DNA of 64,000 nt from Bacillus benzoevorans. Its GTDB lineage: Bacteria > Bacillota > Bacilli > Bacillales > Cytobacillaceae. A program made the position numbers and the translations under genes. The notes below the pieces were generated by a model. The model was not told the origin of the DNA and searched no databases. It worked only from the letters and a program-made list of their open reading frames with translations. Position 1 is the first letter of the stretch. Each line of letters opens with the position of its first letter. Location: the NCBI RefSeq assembly GCF_014207535.1, contig NZ_JACHGK010000001.1, forward strand, positions 62,001 through 126,000, given 5' to 3'. This document shows, one piece after another, positions 7,811 to 17,294 of this stretch.

Positions 7811-8440
7811 ATGAGAAGATCAAGGCATACATATATTGTTTTGGGGATTGCTGTCCTCTTATCGATTTTCTTTATCGTAATGGCAGGGAGCAAGGAACCT
7901 TTACTTTTTGATCGAGCTGCAGCATATTGGTCTGAACGTGTTTTCTCGGAATCATCCTATTCATTTTTCAATGTGATAGCAGAGCTTGGCGATAAAATCG
8001 CCATCGGAATCATTGTCTTATTAATGATTGTCTGGTTTGCTGTCAAAAGGCGTGATTTTCTGGGAATGGCTGTATTGGTACTGGCCGTTGCACTTGGCAA
8101 TGAAGTAAGCAAATGGATAAAAGAACTTGTTGCGCGGGAGCGTCCTGCTTCGGGAGTAATGGAGGAAAGCTTTAGTTTTCCAAGCGGACATGCCATGGTA
8201 GGTTTGGTTTTGTATATGCTAATCGCTTATTTTTTTATAAGAAATGTACAATCAAACAGCAGTAAATGGTGGCTTGGAAGTATGGCGGCGTTTGTTATTC
8301 TGTTGATCGGGCTAAGCCGCATTGCCATTCAGGCCCATTATTTAACAGATGTATTAGGCGGATATACACTTGGGATTGTCTGGACCTTTGTTTGGATCCT
8401 AATTTATGAATGGCTTCATGAACGATTTGGCAAAAAATAA
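7811..8440 (+). CDS. PAP2-family membrane phosphatase
   Basis: A 209-residue membrane phosphatase of the PAP2/PgpB superfamily, probably acting on undecaprenyl pyrophosphate or phosphatidic-acid-type lipids at the outer face of the membrane. All three motifs are intact: K104-x6-R111-P112, PSGH at 124-127, and S169-R170 followed by H176 and D180. About six transmembrane helices are visible, the first at residues 8-25. ATG follows a purine-rich GGCTGGGGGAA. It stands alone between ecsC and hmoB. Substrate cannot be told from sequence. Confidence 0.9.
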   Translation: MRRSRHTYIVLGIAVLLSIFFIVMAGSKEPLLFDRAAAYWSERVFSESSYSFFNVIAELGDKIAIGIIVLLMIVWFAVKRRDFLGMAVLVLAVALGNEVSKWIKELVARERPASGVMEESFSFPSGHAMVGLVLYMLIAYFFIRNVQSNSSKWWLGSMAAFVILLIGLSRIAIQAHYLTDVLGGYTLGIVWTFVWILIYEWLHERFGKK

Positions 8441-8457
8441 TCTCAAGCGATAATTCG

Positions 8458-8505
8458 GTGTGCCTGCAGGAAATGAAGCGAAGCTGCTCTTTGGTGCAGG
8501 CACAC
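8458..8505. terminator. Bidirectional hairpin between PAP2 gene and hmoB
   Basis: A perfect ten-base stem GTGTGCCTGC / GCAGGCACAC enclosing a 28-base loop that contains a smaller GAAGC/GCTGC stem. It lies between convergent genes. The T-run is weak on the plus strand, so this is a probable rather than certain terminator. Confidence 0.55.
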
Positions 8506-8511
8506 ATGATT

Positions 8512-9024
8512 TTATTCTTTTTCTACGGAGTACCTTGTCATATAGGACGAGCGGGGGAAGATTTGTGGAAGTTTTTTGTCACTCTTTACTTTTGTTTGAT
8601 TGTTTGAAAACGCTTTATTAAATAATTCTCCCGATTGCCATTTTTTAAAGTCAGCGGCATTTTTCCAAACAGTCAAAATGATATAGGTGTCGGAAGATAG
8701 CGGGCGGAGAACGCGGGCAGTATCAAAGCCCGGTACTTTTACCAATTGAGCAGAGAGTGTGTTAAAGCGGTATTCAAAGATAGGACGACCTTCGTCTGTC
8801 ACAGGAATATAATGAAGAACAGCGTAGCCTTCATGGACGGAAAGGGTTCCTGCACCATCAATGACCTCGTATTTTTTTGGGCTTTTAAAGAGTGAATCAC
8901 TTTCAGTTTCATGCAGCAGGAGACAAGTATTTTCATTCTGTAAAAAGAGAAAATCTTCATGCGGATAGGTATCCTTTAACGTTTTTAAATACTCGTATGT
9001 TCCCATGGCGATGTATAAATTCAC
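8512..9024 (-). CDS. hmoB: Heme-degrading monooxygenase HmoB
   Basis: A 170-residue protein matching B. subtilis HmoB (YhgC, 166 residues), an ABM-fold enzyme that opens heme to release iron. The C-terminal half has the ABM pattern FEYRFNTLSAQLVKVPGF followed by YIILTVWKNAADFKKWQSG, with the W-x-F/W helix typical of the family. The ATG at 9024 is preceded by AGGTGATTAATCGTGA. It sits next to the heme synthesis genes, pairing heme breakdown with heme production as in B. subtilis. Confidence 0.9.
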   Translation of the reverse strand: MNLYIAMGTYEYLKTLKDTYPHEDFLFLQNENTCLLLHETESDSLFKSPKKYEVIDGAGTLSVHEGYAVLHYIPVTDEGRPIFEYRFNTLSAQLVKVPGFDTARVLRPLSSDTYIILTVWKNAADFKKWQSGELFNKAFSNNQTKVKSDKKLPQIFPRSSYMTRYSVEKE

Positions 9025-9259
9025 GATTAATCACCTCATTTTTCTTTCATTATACATTTCCAAACAAATAGAATGCCAATCTGTTTCATTATTGCTTTTA
9101 TGTATAATAAAGGCAATTTATTGAATTATAGACATGTAAGCTATACAAAGATAGTAGAAAAAAGGTATGATGTTAAATAGTAAAAAGTATCATCATGAAT
9201 ATTCTTATAATATATATACGGCAAAGTGAATGAACCATGTTTTGAGGGGGATAAGATTA

Positions 9260-10306
9260 ATGACAAAAATAATAAATGAAACTTTTCTTAAAGCCGCAAG
9301 GGGTGAAAAAACAGACTATGTACCGGTATGGTATATGAGGCAAGCAGGACGGTCCCAGCCGGAATACCGTAAAATTAAAGAAAAATATTCATTATTTGAA
9401 ATTACGCATCAGCCTGAGCTTTGTGCCTATGTGACAAGACTGCCGGTAGAAAACTATGGCGTAGATGCTGCGATTCTCTATAAAGATATAATGACACCGC
9501 TTCCCGCGATTGGAGTGGACGTTGAAATTAAAAGCGGCATTGGTCCGGTCATCTCTAATCCAATTACATCTTTAGCTGACGTTGAAAAGCTTGGCGAAAT
9601 CCATCCGGAGGAAGATGTGCCTTATGTGCTTGAAACGATCAAGCTTTTGACTGAAGAACAGCTTTCTGTTCCGTTGATTGGCTTTTCAGGTGCACCATTT
9701 ACGCTGGCAAGCTATATGATTGAAGGCGGACCTTCAAAAAATTATATCAAAACGAAAGCATTTATGTATTCAGAGCCTAAGGCTTGGTTTGCATTAATGG
9801 ATAAGCTGGCAGAAGTGACCATTACATATGTGAAATCTCAGATTCAAGCAGGTGCCAAAGCGATCCAGATTTTTGATTCTTGGGTCGGGGCCTTAAATGC
9901 GGAAGATTACCGTTACTATATTAAACCTGCTATGAACCATATTTTTAGTGCTCTAAAGGAAGAAAACGTTCCCTTAATCATGTTCGGTGTCGGGGCCAGT
10001 CATTTGGCGCTTGAATGGAATGCTCTTCCACTGGATGTTGTTGGGCTTGATTGGCGTCTGCCAATTCAAGAGGCCAGACGTTTAGGAATAAACAAAACAG
10101 TCCAGGGAAATCTGGATCCGGCATTGCTTTTAGCGCCATGGAATGTAATTGAAGAAAAAGCCCGGGATATTCTCGATCAAGGCATGGAACAGCCTGGACA
10201 TATCTTTAACTTGGGACATGGGGTATTCCCGCAGGTAAATCCAGATACATTAAAGAGGTTAACAAGCTTTGTTCATGAATACTCTGCTTCAAAGCTGTCT
10301 AAATAA
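9260..10306 (+). CDS. hemE: Uroporphyrinogen decarboxylase HemE
   Basis: Converts uroporphyrinogen III to coproporphyrinogen III in heme synthesis. The signature VPVWYMRQAGRSQPEYR occupies about residues 21-37, with the substrate-binding Arg residues, and the conserved FSGAPFTLASYMIEGG motif lies in the middle. The frame opens at an ATG at 9230, but GAGGGGG at about 9246 sits eight to nine bases before the ATG at 9260 and the protein MTKIINETF matches the family N-terminus, so 9260 is chosen. It is the first gene of hemE-hemH-hemY. Confidence 0.96.
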   Translation: MTKIINETFLKAARGEKTDYVPVWYMRQAGRSQPEYRKIKEKYSLFEITHQPELCAYVTRLPVENYGVDAAILYKDIMTPLPAIGVDVEIKSGIGPVISNPITSLADVEKLGEIHPEEDVPYVLETIKLLTEEQLSVPLIGFSGAPFTLASYMIEGGPSKNYIKTKAFMYSEPKAWFALMDKLAEVTITYVKSQIQAGAKAIQIFDSWVGALNAEDYRYYIKPAMNHIFSALKEENVPLIMFGVGASHLALEWNALPLDVVGLDWRLPIQEARRLGINKTVQGNLDPALLLAPWNVIEEKARDILDQGMEQPGHIFNLGHGVFPQVNPDTLKRLTSFVHEYSASKLSK

Positions 10307-10399
10307 GAGAACATCTTTTCATTGGATTATGTATGAACAACATGATGGGTAAACTTTCATCAAGGGAAATAAGACAAGCAGCGAAGGGATGGATATTTG

Positions 10400-11341
10400 A
10401 TGAAAAGAAAGATAGGCTTGCTTGTTATGGCCTATGGAACACCTTATCGGGAAAGTGATATTGAACGTTACTATACACATATTAGAAGAGGGAGAAAGCC
10501 TTCGCCGGAAATGCTGAAGGGTCTTTCCGATCGGTATGAAGCCATCGGGGGGATTTCTCCTCTCGCGCATATTACAAAGGAACAGGCTTTCATGCTTCAA
10601 GAACGCTTAAATAAGCGGCAGGATACGATTGAATTTAAAGTGTATCTTGGATTAAAGCATATTGAACCGTTTATTGAGGATGCTGTCAAGCAAATGCATG
10701 AGGACGGGATAGAGGAGGCGGTCAGCCTTGTACTGGCCCCGCATTTTTCTACCTTCAGCATTGAATCTTATAATGGGCGAGCCCTTAATACGGCTAAGGA
10801 GTTAGGCGGACCATCCATTGTCAGTATCGAGAGCTGGTATAGGGAGCCAAAATTTATTCAATATTGGACAGAGCAAATCAAGGAAACTTTCGGCGAAATT
10901 CCGGAGGAAGAAAGAAATGAAGCAGTGGTCATCTTTTCGGCACACAGTTTGCCGCAGAAAATCACTGAAATGGGCGACCCGTATCCGGAGCAGCTTCGTG
11001 AAACAGCCCAATTAATTGCTGAACAGGCTGATATCAGCCAATATACAATCGGGTGGCAAAGTGCAGGCAGAACGCCGGAGCCTTGGCTTGGACCGGATGT
11101 AAAGGATTTAACCCGCGAATTATATGGAAAAGCAGGGTTTAAAGCTTTTGTTTATGTTCCGGTAGGATTCGTATCCGATCATTTAGAGGTTCTCTATGAC
11201 AATGATTTTGAATGCCAGGCTGTAACAGAGGAAATAGGGGCGCTCTATTACCGGCCGCAAATGCCCAATGTGCAGCCGCTGTTTATAGATGCCCTTGCAG
11301 ATACAGTATGGAAAAAAGTAATTGGATCATACATGCGTTAG
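10400..11341 (+). CDS. hemH: Coproporphyrin III ferrochelatase HemH (CpfC)
   Basis: Inserts ferrous iron into coproporphyrin III in the Gram-positive heme branch. The 313-residue protein is of monomeric Bacillus type. The catalytic His (about 182) is in SAHSLPQ and the metal-site Glu (about 263) in DHLEVLYDND. The N-terminal GLLVMAYGTP is intact. A TTG at 10397 precedes the ATG at 10400; the ATG is preferred. It follows hemE by about 90 bases and precedes hemY by about 40. Confidence 0.95.
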   Translation: MKRKIGLLVMAYGTPYRESDIERYYTHIRRGRKPSPEMLKGLSDRYEAIGGISPLAHITKEQAFMLQERLNKRQDTIEFKVYLGLKHIEPFIEDAVKQMHEDGIEEAVSLVLAPHFSTFSIESYNGRALNTAKELGGPSIVSIESWYREPKFIQYWTEQIKETFGEIPEEERNEAVVIFSAHSLPQKITEMGDPYPEQLRETAQLIAEQADISQYTIGWQSAGRTPEPWLGPDVKDLTRELYGKAGFKAFVYVPVGFVSDHLEVLYDNDFECQAVTEEIGALYYRPQMPNVQPLFIDALADTVWKKVIGSYMR

Positions 11342-11382
11342 AAAATTCACTGACTTAACTTTTGAAAAGAAGGCGATATGCA

Positions 11383-12795
11383 GTGTCAGACAATAAAAAA
11401 AGGGCTGTGATTATCGGCGGGGGGATTACCGGGTTAACCGCAGCCTATTATTTGCAAAAAGAAGCACGAGAAAAAAGTTTGCCGATAGAGGTTGTACTAG
11501 TAGAAGCCTCACAGCGTCTCGGTGGAAAAATGCAAACCTTTAAAAAAGATGGGTATGTCATTGAAAGAGGACCTGATTCCTTTCTTGAAAGAAAAACGAG
11601 TGCAGCTCGGCTTGCAAAAGAAGTGGGAATGGATGATAAGCTTGTTAATAATGCAGCGGGAAAATCTTATGTACTTGTAAAGGATCGGCTCCATCCTATG
11701 CCTGGAGGAGCGATTATGGGAATCCCGACAGAACTCGGTCCGTTTATTACAACAGGACTATTTTCTATGGGAGGAAAGCTGCGGGCTGCCGGAGATTTTA
11801 TCCTCCCGCGTTCCAGACCTGTTAATGATCAATCGTTAGGAACCTTTTTTCGCAGAAGATTGGGAGATGAAGTGGTCGAGAATTTAATCGAACCGCTTTT
11901 ATCGGGAATTTATTCCGGGGATATCGATGAAATGAGTTTAATGTCCACATTTCCGCAGTACTATGCATTGGAGCAGAAATACCGCAGTCTTGTATTAGGA
12001 ATGAAAAAAACAACACCGCGCAGACCGAAAAGCACCGGCATCAAGAAGAAAGGGATATTTTTGAGCTTTAAAACGGGATTGCGATCGTTTGCGGATGCTA
12101 TAGAAGCCAAGCTGGATCCGGGCTCTATTAAAAAAGGATTTCGTGCAGAAAAGATAAGCCAAACAAACGAAGGGTATAAAATTGAATTAAATGGCAGTGA
12201 AGCTTTGTATGCGGACAGCATTATCATGGCTGTATCTCATCAAACGGTATATAGTATTTTTCCAGAATATGAATTTTTCCAAGGTTTTAAAAATGTACCG
12301 TCCACTTCGGTGGCTACCGTTGCGCTTGGCTTTCCTAAGGAGGCTGTAACAAAGGATATCGATGGCACTGGTTTTGTTGTATCTAGAAATGGTGATTATT
12401 CGATTACAGCATGCACATGGGTGCACAAAAAATGGCCCCATTCAACACCTGAAGGAAAGGTTTTGCTGCGCTGTTATGTAGGAAGAGCAGGGGATGAAGC
12501 TGTCGTTGATCTTTCTGATGACGAAATCGTTCATGTCGTATTGGAAGATTTAGCGAAAACAATGGATATCTCCATGGAGCCGGAACTGGTGGTTATTTCG
12601 CGCTGGCATAATGCGATGCCGCAGTACACGGTTGGTCATAAGGACAGAATGGAAAGGGCAACAAACGGTATGCTGAAGGAACTGCCGGGAATATTTTTAG
12701 CAGGGTGCTCGTATAACGGTCTTGGTATGCCTGACTGCATCGACCAAGGTGAAGATGCAGTAAAAAAGGTCCTGAAATATCTCCACCTTTCATAA
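11383..12795 (+). CDS. hemY: Coproporphyrinogen III oxidase HemY (CgoX)
   Basis: FAD enzyme that oxidises coproporphyrinogen III to coproporphyrin III before iron insertion in Firmicutes; older names call it protoporphyrinogen oxidase. The dinucleotide-binding motif IIGGGITGLTAA is at about residues 10-21, followed by the Glu of VEAS and the family motif ERGPDSF. The frame is open from a TTG at 11362, but AGAAGGCGA lies inside that extension and points to the GTG at 11383, giving MSDNKKRAV as in B. subtilis. It has 470 residues. A strong terminator follows, so hemEHY is one operon. Confidence 0.95.
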   Translation: MSDNKKRAVIIGGGITGLTAAYYLQKEAREKSLPIEVVLVEASQRLGGKMQTFKKDGYVIERGPDSFLERKTSAARLAKEVGMDDKLVNNAAGKSYVLVKDRLHPMPGGAIMGIPTELGPFITTGLFSMGGKLRAAGDFILPRSRPVNDQSLGTFFRRRLGDEVVENLIEPLLSGIYSGDIDEMSLMSTFPQYYALEQKYRSLVLGMKKTTPRRPKSTGIKKKGIFLSFKTGLRSFADAIEAKLDPGSIKKGFRAEKISQTNEGYKIELNGSEALYADSIIMAVSHQTVYSIFPEYEFFQGFKNVPSTSVATVALGFPKEAVTKDIDGTGFVVSRNGDYSITACTWVHKKWPHSTPEGKVLLRCYVGRAGDEAVVDLSDDEIVHVVLEDLAKTMDISMEPELVVISRWHNAMPQYTVGHKDRMERATNGMLKELPGIFLAGCSYNGLGMPDCIDQGEDAVKKVLKYLHLS

Positions 12796-12823
12796 ATTGA
12801 ACTTGTACTATAACAGAAAAAAG

Positions 12824-12850
12824 AACCAGCCGATCAGCTATCGGCTGGTT
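12824..12850 (+). terminator. Terminator of hemEHY
   Basis: Eleven-base perfect stem AACCAGCCGAT / ATCGGCTGGTT with a five-base loop, then TTAAA. It lies 30 bases after the hemY stop. Confidence 0.85.
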
Positions 12851-12943
12851 TTAAACGTTTAATAGAGGGTAATAGATCTATTAAACTAGTGGTTAGGATT
12901 AGAAATAGGAAGATGAATTAAAATGAAATGATACCAAATCTAA

Positions 12944-13078
12944 TTAAAGATCATGCATATCGAGACAATGATCGCATTTGTTGCTGTAGCAATCTGCCTG
13001 CTCTTCGATTTTCTCGCCGCATTCAGTGCAGATTTTAGCTGGTAAATTTTTAAAAAACTCAACAATACTTTTTACCAT
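12944..13078 (-). CDS. yhfH: Small zinc-ribbon-like protein YhfH
   Basis: A 44-residue protein. Translation starts MVKSIVEFFKNLPAK and continues with two Cys pairs, CTEC and CDHC, plus another Cys between them, as in the B. subtilis YhfH family. The four Cys in two CxxC pairs suggest zinc binding. The ribosome binding site GGAGGGACATC before the ATG is strong. The gene is divergent from yhfI, matching B. subtilis. The function is unknown. Confidence 0.85.
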   Translation of the reverse strand: MVKSIVEFFKNLPAKICTECGEKIEEQADCYSNKCDHCLDMHDL

Positions 13079-13265
13079 GATGTCCCTCCATACGTTTGCG
13101 TCATTAATTGTTTTTATTGTAATATAACAGACTGTTATATGTCAACATTTGTTTTAATACAAAATTTATCATGAGAGAATCATAGAATTCTTCTTAAAAG
13201 GTGTAAATGTAAGGGGATTCAGCTAAAATAAAGGTGTAAAACAGATTAGAAAATGAGGTGTTGCA

Positions 13266-14000
13266 ATGAAGCTAACAGTAATTGGCAACTGGGGCGGATA
13301 TCCAAAGGTAAATGAAGCGAGTTCAGGTTATTTGCTCGAGGAAGACAATTATCATTTACTCCTGGACTGCGGAAGCGGCGTTCTGGCAAAACTGCCAAAT
13401 TTCCTTGCACCCGAAATGCTTAATGGCGTGTTTCTGACACATTATCATGCTGATCATATGGCTGATATTGGTGTTTTACAGCATGCTCGGCTGATTATCG
13501 GGCTGCTTGGTAAAAAGATGGATTGCCTCCCCATTTATGGGCACTCCTTAGAAAGCTCCGAGTTTGCAAAATTGACTTATAAAGAGATTACAAAGGGGGT
13601 TGCCTGCCAGGAGAATGAGGCGCTTATTGCTGGTCCTTTTCAGGTCCGTTTTTTAAAAACAAAACACCCTGTTCCTTGCTTTGCCATGAGACTGGAAACA
13701 GGTGGAAAAGTCTTGGTATATACAGGAGATACAGCCTATAAGGAAGAATTGATTTCTTTCTCGCAGGATGCCGATCTGCTCCTTTGTGAATGCAACTTTT
13801 ATGCCCATCAGGACGGAGTAAATGCCGGTCATATGACAAGTGTTCATGCAGGAAAATTAGCCCAACAGGCGAGCGTGAAAAGATTGGTTCTGACTCATCT
13901 GCCTCACTATGGCAATATCGAGCAATTAAAAGAGGAGGCCGGAGAATTCTATAAAGGGGAGATTTCGCTGGCTCATTACGGGTTAACGGTCAATATATAG
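13266..14000 (+). CDS. yhfI: MBL-fold metallohydrolase YhfI
   Basis: A 244-residue metallo-beta-lactamase-fold hydrolase resembling the RNase Z / phosphodiesterase side of the superfamily. The metal motif HYHADH is at residues 59-64. Later metal ligands are visible in the TGDT segment (Asp near 155) and in LTHLPHY near the C-terminus. The protein is cytoplasmic. ATG follows AATGAGGTGTTGCA. The physiological substrate is unknown. Synteny with yhfH supports the name. Confidence 0.88.
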   Translation: MKLTVIGNWGGYPKVNEASSGYLLEEDNYHLLLDCGSGVLAKLPNFLAPEMLNGVFLTHYHADHMADIGVLQHARLIIGLLGKKMDCLPIYGHSLESSEFAKLTYKEITKGVACQENEALIAGPFQVRFLKTKHPVPCFAMRLETGGKVLVYTGDTAYKEELISFSQDADLLLCECNFYAHQDGVNAGHMTSVHAGKLAQQASVKRLVLTHLPHYGNIEQLKEEAGEFYKGEISLAHYGLTVNI

Positions 14001-14093
14001 ATGAAACAGTTTCACAAGCGCCAGTCTTCTCTTAATAGTCTTAATTAACAAAATAATTTTTCAATATTTATTTGAATAACTTAATAAAATCGA

Positions 14094-14122
14094 TTGAAAA
14101 ATTATTATTTTAATATTATAAT
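14094..14122 (+). promoter_or_regulatory. Sigma-A promoter of the TrpXYZ-type operon
   Basis: TTGAAA (14094-14099), 17-base spacer, perfect TATAAT (14117-14122), about 72 bases before the ATG. No T-box, riboswitch or attenuator hairpin is evident in the short leader. Confidence 0.7.
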
Positions 14123-14194
14123 TTACTACAAAAAAGCATAAAAGCGTAAAAGTGTTGAAGTTACTGAAGTGATTGAAAAGGAGGACAAACTGAC

Positions 14195-15196
14195 ATGGCA
14201 AAGAAAAGGTTAATGGGTTTAGCTGCATTTGGACTGATGGGCTCGATACTATTGAGCGCCTGCGGTACTGATAGTGCAAACAAGGGTGGAGATTCAGCAG
14301 GAAAAAAAGAAGCAGAATATCAAGTCGGGATTTCCCAATTTGTTAAGCATCCATCATTAGATGCAGCAACGGAAGGATTTAAGAAAGCGTTGAAGGATGA
14401 AGGGCTGTCCGTTGCCTATGATGAGCAAAATGCAAATGCGGATCAAAACAATGTTCAATCGATTGCTAGTAATTTTGCTGGAGACGGTGTTGATTTAATT
14501 TTTGCTAACTCCACTCCAAGTGCACAGGCGGCAGTAAATGCTACAAAGGATATCCCTATTGTATTTACATCGGTAACAGATGCCGTTACAGCACAGCTTG
14601 TTAAATCAATGGAGAAACCTGGAGGAAATGCAACTGGTACAATCGATAATCATCCGGATGCTATCCCCAATACTGTCAAGTTTATTAATGAAAATTTCCC
14701 GGGTAAAACGATTGGCACAATCTATAATGCCGGTGAAGCCAATTCTGTTGCACAGGTAGATATGATCAAAGATGCGATGAAAGGCACAGATTTAAAGCTT
14801 GTTGAAAAATCTGTATCCAACACAGCTGAAGTGAAGCAGGCAGCAGAAAATCTGATTGGCTCAGCAGATGTCATTTATATTATTACTGATAATACCGTTG
14901 TATCGGCATTAGAATCTGTTGTACAGGTAGCAAATGAAAACGATATGCCATTATTTGTTGGAGAGTTGGATTCTGTAGCACGCGGCGGTTTTGCAGCATA
15001 TGGTTTTGATTATGAAGATATCGGTTATGAAGCAGGTCTTATGGCTGCACAAATTTTAAAAGGGGAAAAGGAACCGGCTGACATTCCTGTTCAATACCCG
15101 CAAAAATTAAAATTAGTCATCAATAAAACGGCTGCTAAAGAAATGAATGTTAAATTAAAGGATGAATGGAATAACGCTGCTGAATATATTGAATAA
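14195..15196 (+). CDS. ABC importer substrate-binding lipoprotein (TrpX-like)
   Basis: A 333-residue lipoprotein: a basic N-terminus, hydrophobic segment and lipobox LLSAC with the lipidated Cys at residue 23. The mature part matches the periplasmic-binding family usually called TrpX / PF04392, with landmarks such as IFANSTPSAQAAVNATKDIPIVFTSVTD and the C-terminal IGYEAGLMAAQILKGE. Homologues are predicted to bind tryptophan or tyrosine, but the ligand is not proven from sequence. It is first in a three-gene operon with a permease and an ATPase. ATG follows AAAGGAGGACAAACTGAC. Confidence 0.85.
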   Translation: MAKKRLMGLAAFGLMGSILLSACGTDSANKGGDSAGKKEAEYQVGISQFVKHPSLDAATEGFKKALKDEGLSVAYDEQNANADQNNVQSIASNFAGDGVDLIFANSTPSAQAAVNATKDIPIVFTSVTDAVTAQLVKSMEKPGGNATGTIDNHPDAIPNTVKFINENFPGKTIGTIYNAGEANSVAQVDMIKDAMKGTDLKLVEKSVSNTAEVKQAAENLIGSADVIYIITDNTVVSALESVVQVANENDMPLFVGELDSVARGGFAAYGFDYEDIGYEAGLMAAQILKGEKEPADIPVQYPQKLKLVINKTAAKEMNVKLKDEWNNAAEYIE

Positions 15197-15303
15197 GTAA
15201 TTGCCGGATGGAGAGGCTTCTTGCATATGAGGGACCTCTCCATCCGTTTATCCCCTGATAAAAATCAGCGGATTTATAGCTGCTTGCGGAAAGGAAGAAA
15301 AGG

Positions 15304-16287
15304 ATGTTTAATGCCATTTTTAGTTCTGTAGAGGCAGGGGTCATCTATGCACTAATGGCTCTTGGAGTGTATCTCTCTTTTAGAATTTTAGATTTTCCCG
15401 ATATGACGGTTGATGGATCTTTTGTAACAGGTGCCTCTGTTGCTGCGGTAATGATTGTCGGAGGTGCCAATCCGTTTATCGCTACAGCCGCTGCGATTAT
15501 TGTCGGCTTTTTTGCCGGTTGTGTAACGGGGCTCTTGCATACAAAAGGAAAAATCAATCCTCTCTTGGCCGGAATTTTAATGATGATCGCCCTTTATTCG
15601 ATAAATTTACGGATTATGGGTCGTTCGAATGTTCCTCTGTTGCAAGAGGAGACAGTTATTACGAAGCTTACTCAGTTTTGGCAGAGTTTAAAGATTGATG
15701 AAATCATAACATCATTATTTGTTAGCCTTGGTCTGGGAAATTATGTACCGAAGACATGGGGAATTTTGATTATTATGCTGATTCTTACCTATGTCGTGAA
15801 AAAAGGAATGGACTATTTTCTTAAAACGGATATTGGTCTTGCACTAAGGGCGACAGGCGATAATGAGACGATGATTCGCAGTTTCTCCGCAGACACAGAT
15901 TTTGTGAAGATACTAGGCCTTGGAATAGCCAATGCTTTAGTGGCATTTTCAGGGGCGTTAATCGCTCAATATAATGGTTTTAGTGACGTCGGAATGGGAA
16001 TCGGGATGATCGTGATCGGTCTTGCATCAGTCATTATTGGTGAAGCCATTTTTGGAGCAAAAACAATTGTCAGAGCTACACTGGCTGTTATCGGCGGTTC
16101 GATTCTATATCGCCTCATTGTGACACTGGCTTTACGGGTTGAATTTTTGGAAACAGGAGATATGAAACTGATTACTGCACTTATTGTTATTATTGCTTTA
16201 ATTGTTCCAAAAATGAATGCGGGCCGTAAAGAAAAGCAGCGAAAAAAGAAACGAATGCTGCAATCAATGGAAAAGAATGCTGTGTAA
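15304..16287 (+). CDS. ABC importer permease (TrpY-like)
   Basis: A 327-residue membrane permease of the branched-chain/LivH type with about eight to nine hydrophobic helices. It has the conserved cytoplasmic loop GLALRATGDNETMIRSFSAD at about residues 178-197, which contacts the ATPase. It starts with ATG after GGAAGGAAGAAAAGG. The C-terminus is a strongly basic tail. It partners the lipoprotein upstream and the ATPase downstream. Confidence 0.87.
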   Translation: MFNAIFSSVEAGVIYALMALGVYLSFRILDFPDMTVDGSFVTGASVAAVMIVGGANPFIATAAAIIVGFFAGCVTGLLHTKGKINPLLAGILMMIALYSINLRIMGRSNVPLLQEETVITKLTQFWQSLKIDEIITSLFVSLGLGNYVPKTWGILIIMLILTYVVKKGMDYFLKTDIGLALRATGDNETMIRSFSADTDFVKILGLGIANALVAFSGALIAQYNGFSDVGMGIGMIVIGLASVIIGEAIFGAKTIVRATLAVIGGSILYRLIVTLALRVEFLETGDMKLITALIVIIALIVPKMNAGRKEKQRKKKRMLQSMEKNAV

Positions 16288-16337
16288 AGCAGCTTAAATC
16301 ATATCAATAAAATGAGAGCAGGGCTCTTTGAAAAAGG

Positions 16338-17141
16338 GTGAAAAAATTGCTGCATTTAGAAAAAATTTTTAAAGTATTTAATGAAGGAACTCCTGATGAA
16401 AAGATCGCTATTCAGCAGATTTCGCTTCATTTGGCGCCTGGAGATTTTATTACGGTCATTGGCAGTAATGGTGCTGGTAAATCCACGTTACTGAATATTG
16501 TTTCAGGAAAATTGATGACAGACCTTGGAACGATCTCGATTGATGGTAAAAATGTGACAAACGTAAAAGAACATAAACGGGCGAAAATGGTAGGCCGTGT
16601 CTTTCAGGATCCGATGGCAGGAACAGCGCCAACTATGACGATCGAAGAGAATCTCGCTATTGCTTATATGAGAACGAACAAGCGCGGCTTAAAAATTGGT
16701 GTCTCAAAAAAACGCAGAGACTTCTTCAGAGAGAAGCTTGAAACACTGCATCTGGGCTTGGAAAATCGTTTGGGGGCAAAAGTAGGTTTATTATCCGGTG
16801 GAGAAAGACAGGCTCTTTCGTTGTTGATGGCGACCTTTACTGAGCCGAAAATTCTTCTTCTCGACGAACATACTGCAGCACTGGATCCATCCCGTGCTGA
16901 ATTAATTACAAACTTAACAAAGGAAATCGTCCAAACCTACAATTTGACAACTTTAATGGTTACTCATAACATGCAGCAGGCCCTTGATTTGGGAAATAAG
17001 CTGATTATGATGGATAAGGGGCAAATTATTTTCCAAGCGGATGAAGAAGAGAAAAAACAATTAACGATTGAGAAACTTCTCGCTGAATTCCAGCGGATCC
17101 GCGGAGAGAAAATGACAAATGACAGAGCGGTATTAATTTAG
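16338..17141 (+). CDS. ABC importer ATP-binding protein (TrpZ-like)
   Basis: A 267-residue ABC ATPase. Walker A GSNGAGKST is at about 42-50, the signature LLSGGERQ in the middle, and Walker B ILLLDEH with His instead of Pro, which is common in this family. The annotated start is the GTG at 16338. The GGGTG there could instead be the ribosome binding site for the TTG at 16347, three codons later. It completes the importer; a terminator follows the stop. Confidence 0.87.
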   Translation: MKKLLHLEKIFKVFNEGTPDEKIAIQQISLHLAPGDFITVIGSNGAGKSTLLNIVSGKLMTDLGTISIDGKNVTNVKEHKRAKMVGRVFQDPMAGTAPTMTIEENLAIAYMRTNKRGLKIGVSKKRRDFFREKLETLHLGLENRLGAKVGLLSGGERQALSLLMATFTEPKILLLDEHTAALDPSRAELITNLTKEIVQTYNLTTLMVTHNMQQALDLGNKLIMMDKGQIIFQADEEEKKQLTIEKLLAEFQRIRGEKMTNDRAVLI

Positions 17142-17142
17142 C

Positions 17143-17173
17143 AGTCTGACTATCAAGTCAGGCTCTTTTTTTA
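17143..17173 (+). terminator. Terminator of the TrpXYZ-type operon
   Basis: AGTCTGACT / AGTCAGGCT stem with four-base loop followed by TTTTTTT, immediately after the stop. Confidence 0.85.
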
Positions 17174-17294
17174 TGCGAAATTCACATAACCAGTTGAGAG
17201 TACTTGCTCATAAATGTTTTTTGCTCCAGTGTTCTAAAAGTCCTGAATTTATCTAAACTAGTAATAAGGGTTGTACTTCAGGGAGGGGAAGGGC

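Noticed and set aside
9150..9230. PerR box near TTATAAT before hemE
   Set aside because: The inverted second half does not match the PerR consensus; it is only AT-rich promoter sequence.
14001..14195. T-box or riboswitch before the TrpX-like gene
   Set aside because: The AT-rich leader contains no specifier loop, T-box sequence or terminator hairpin.
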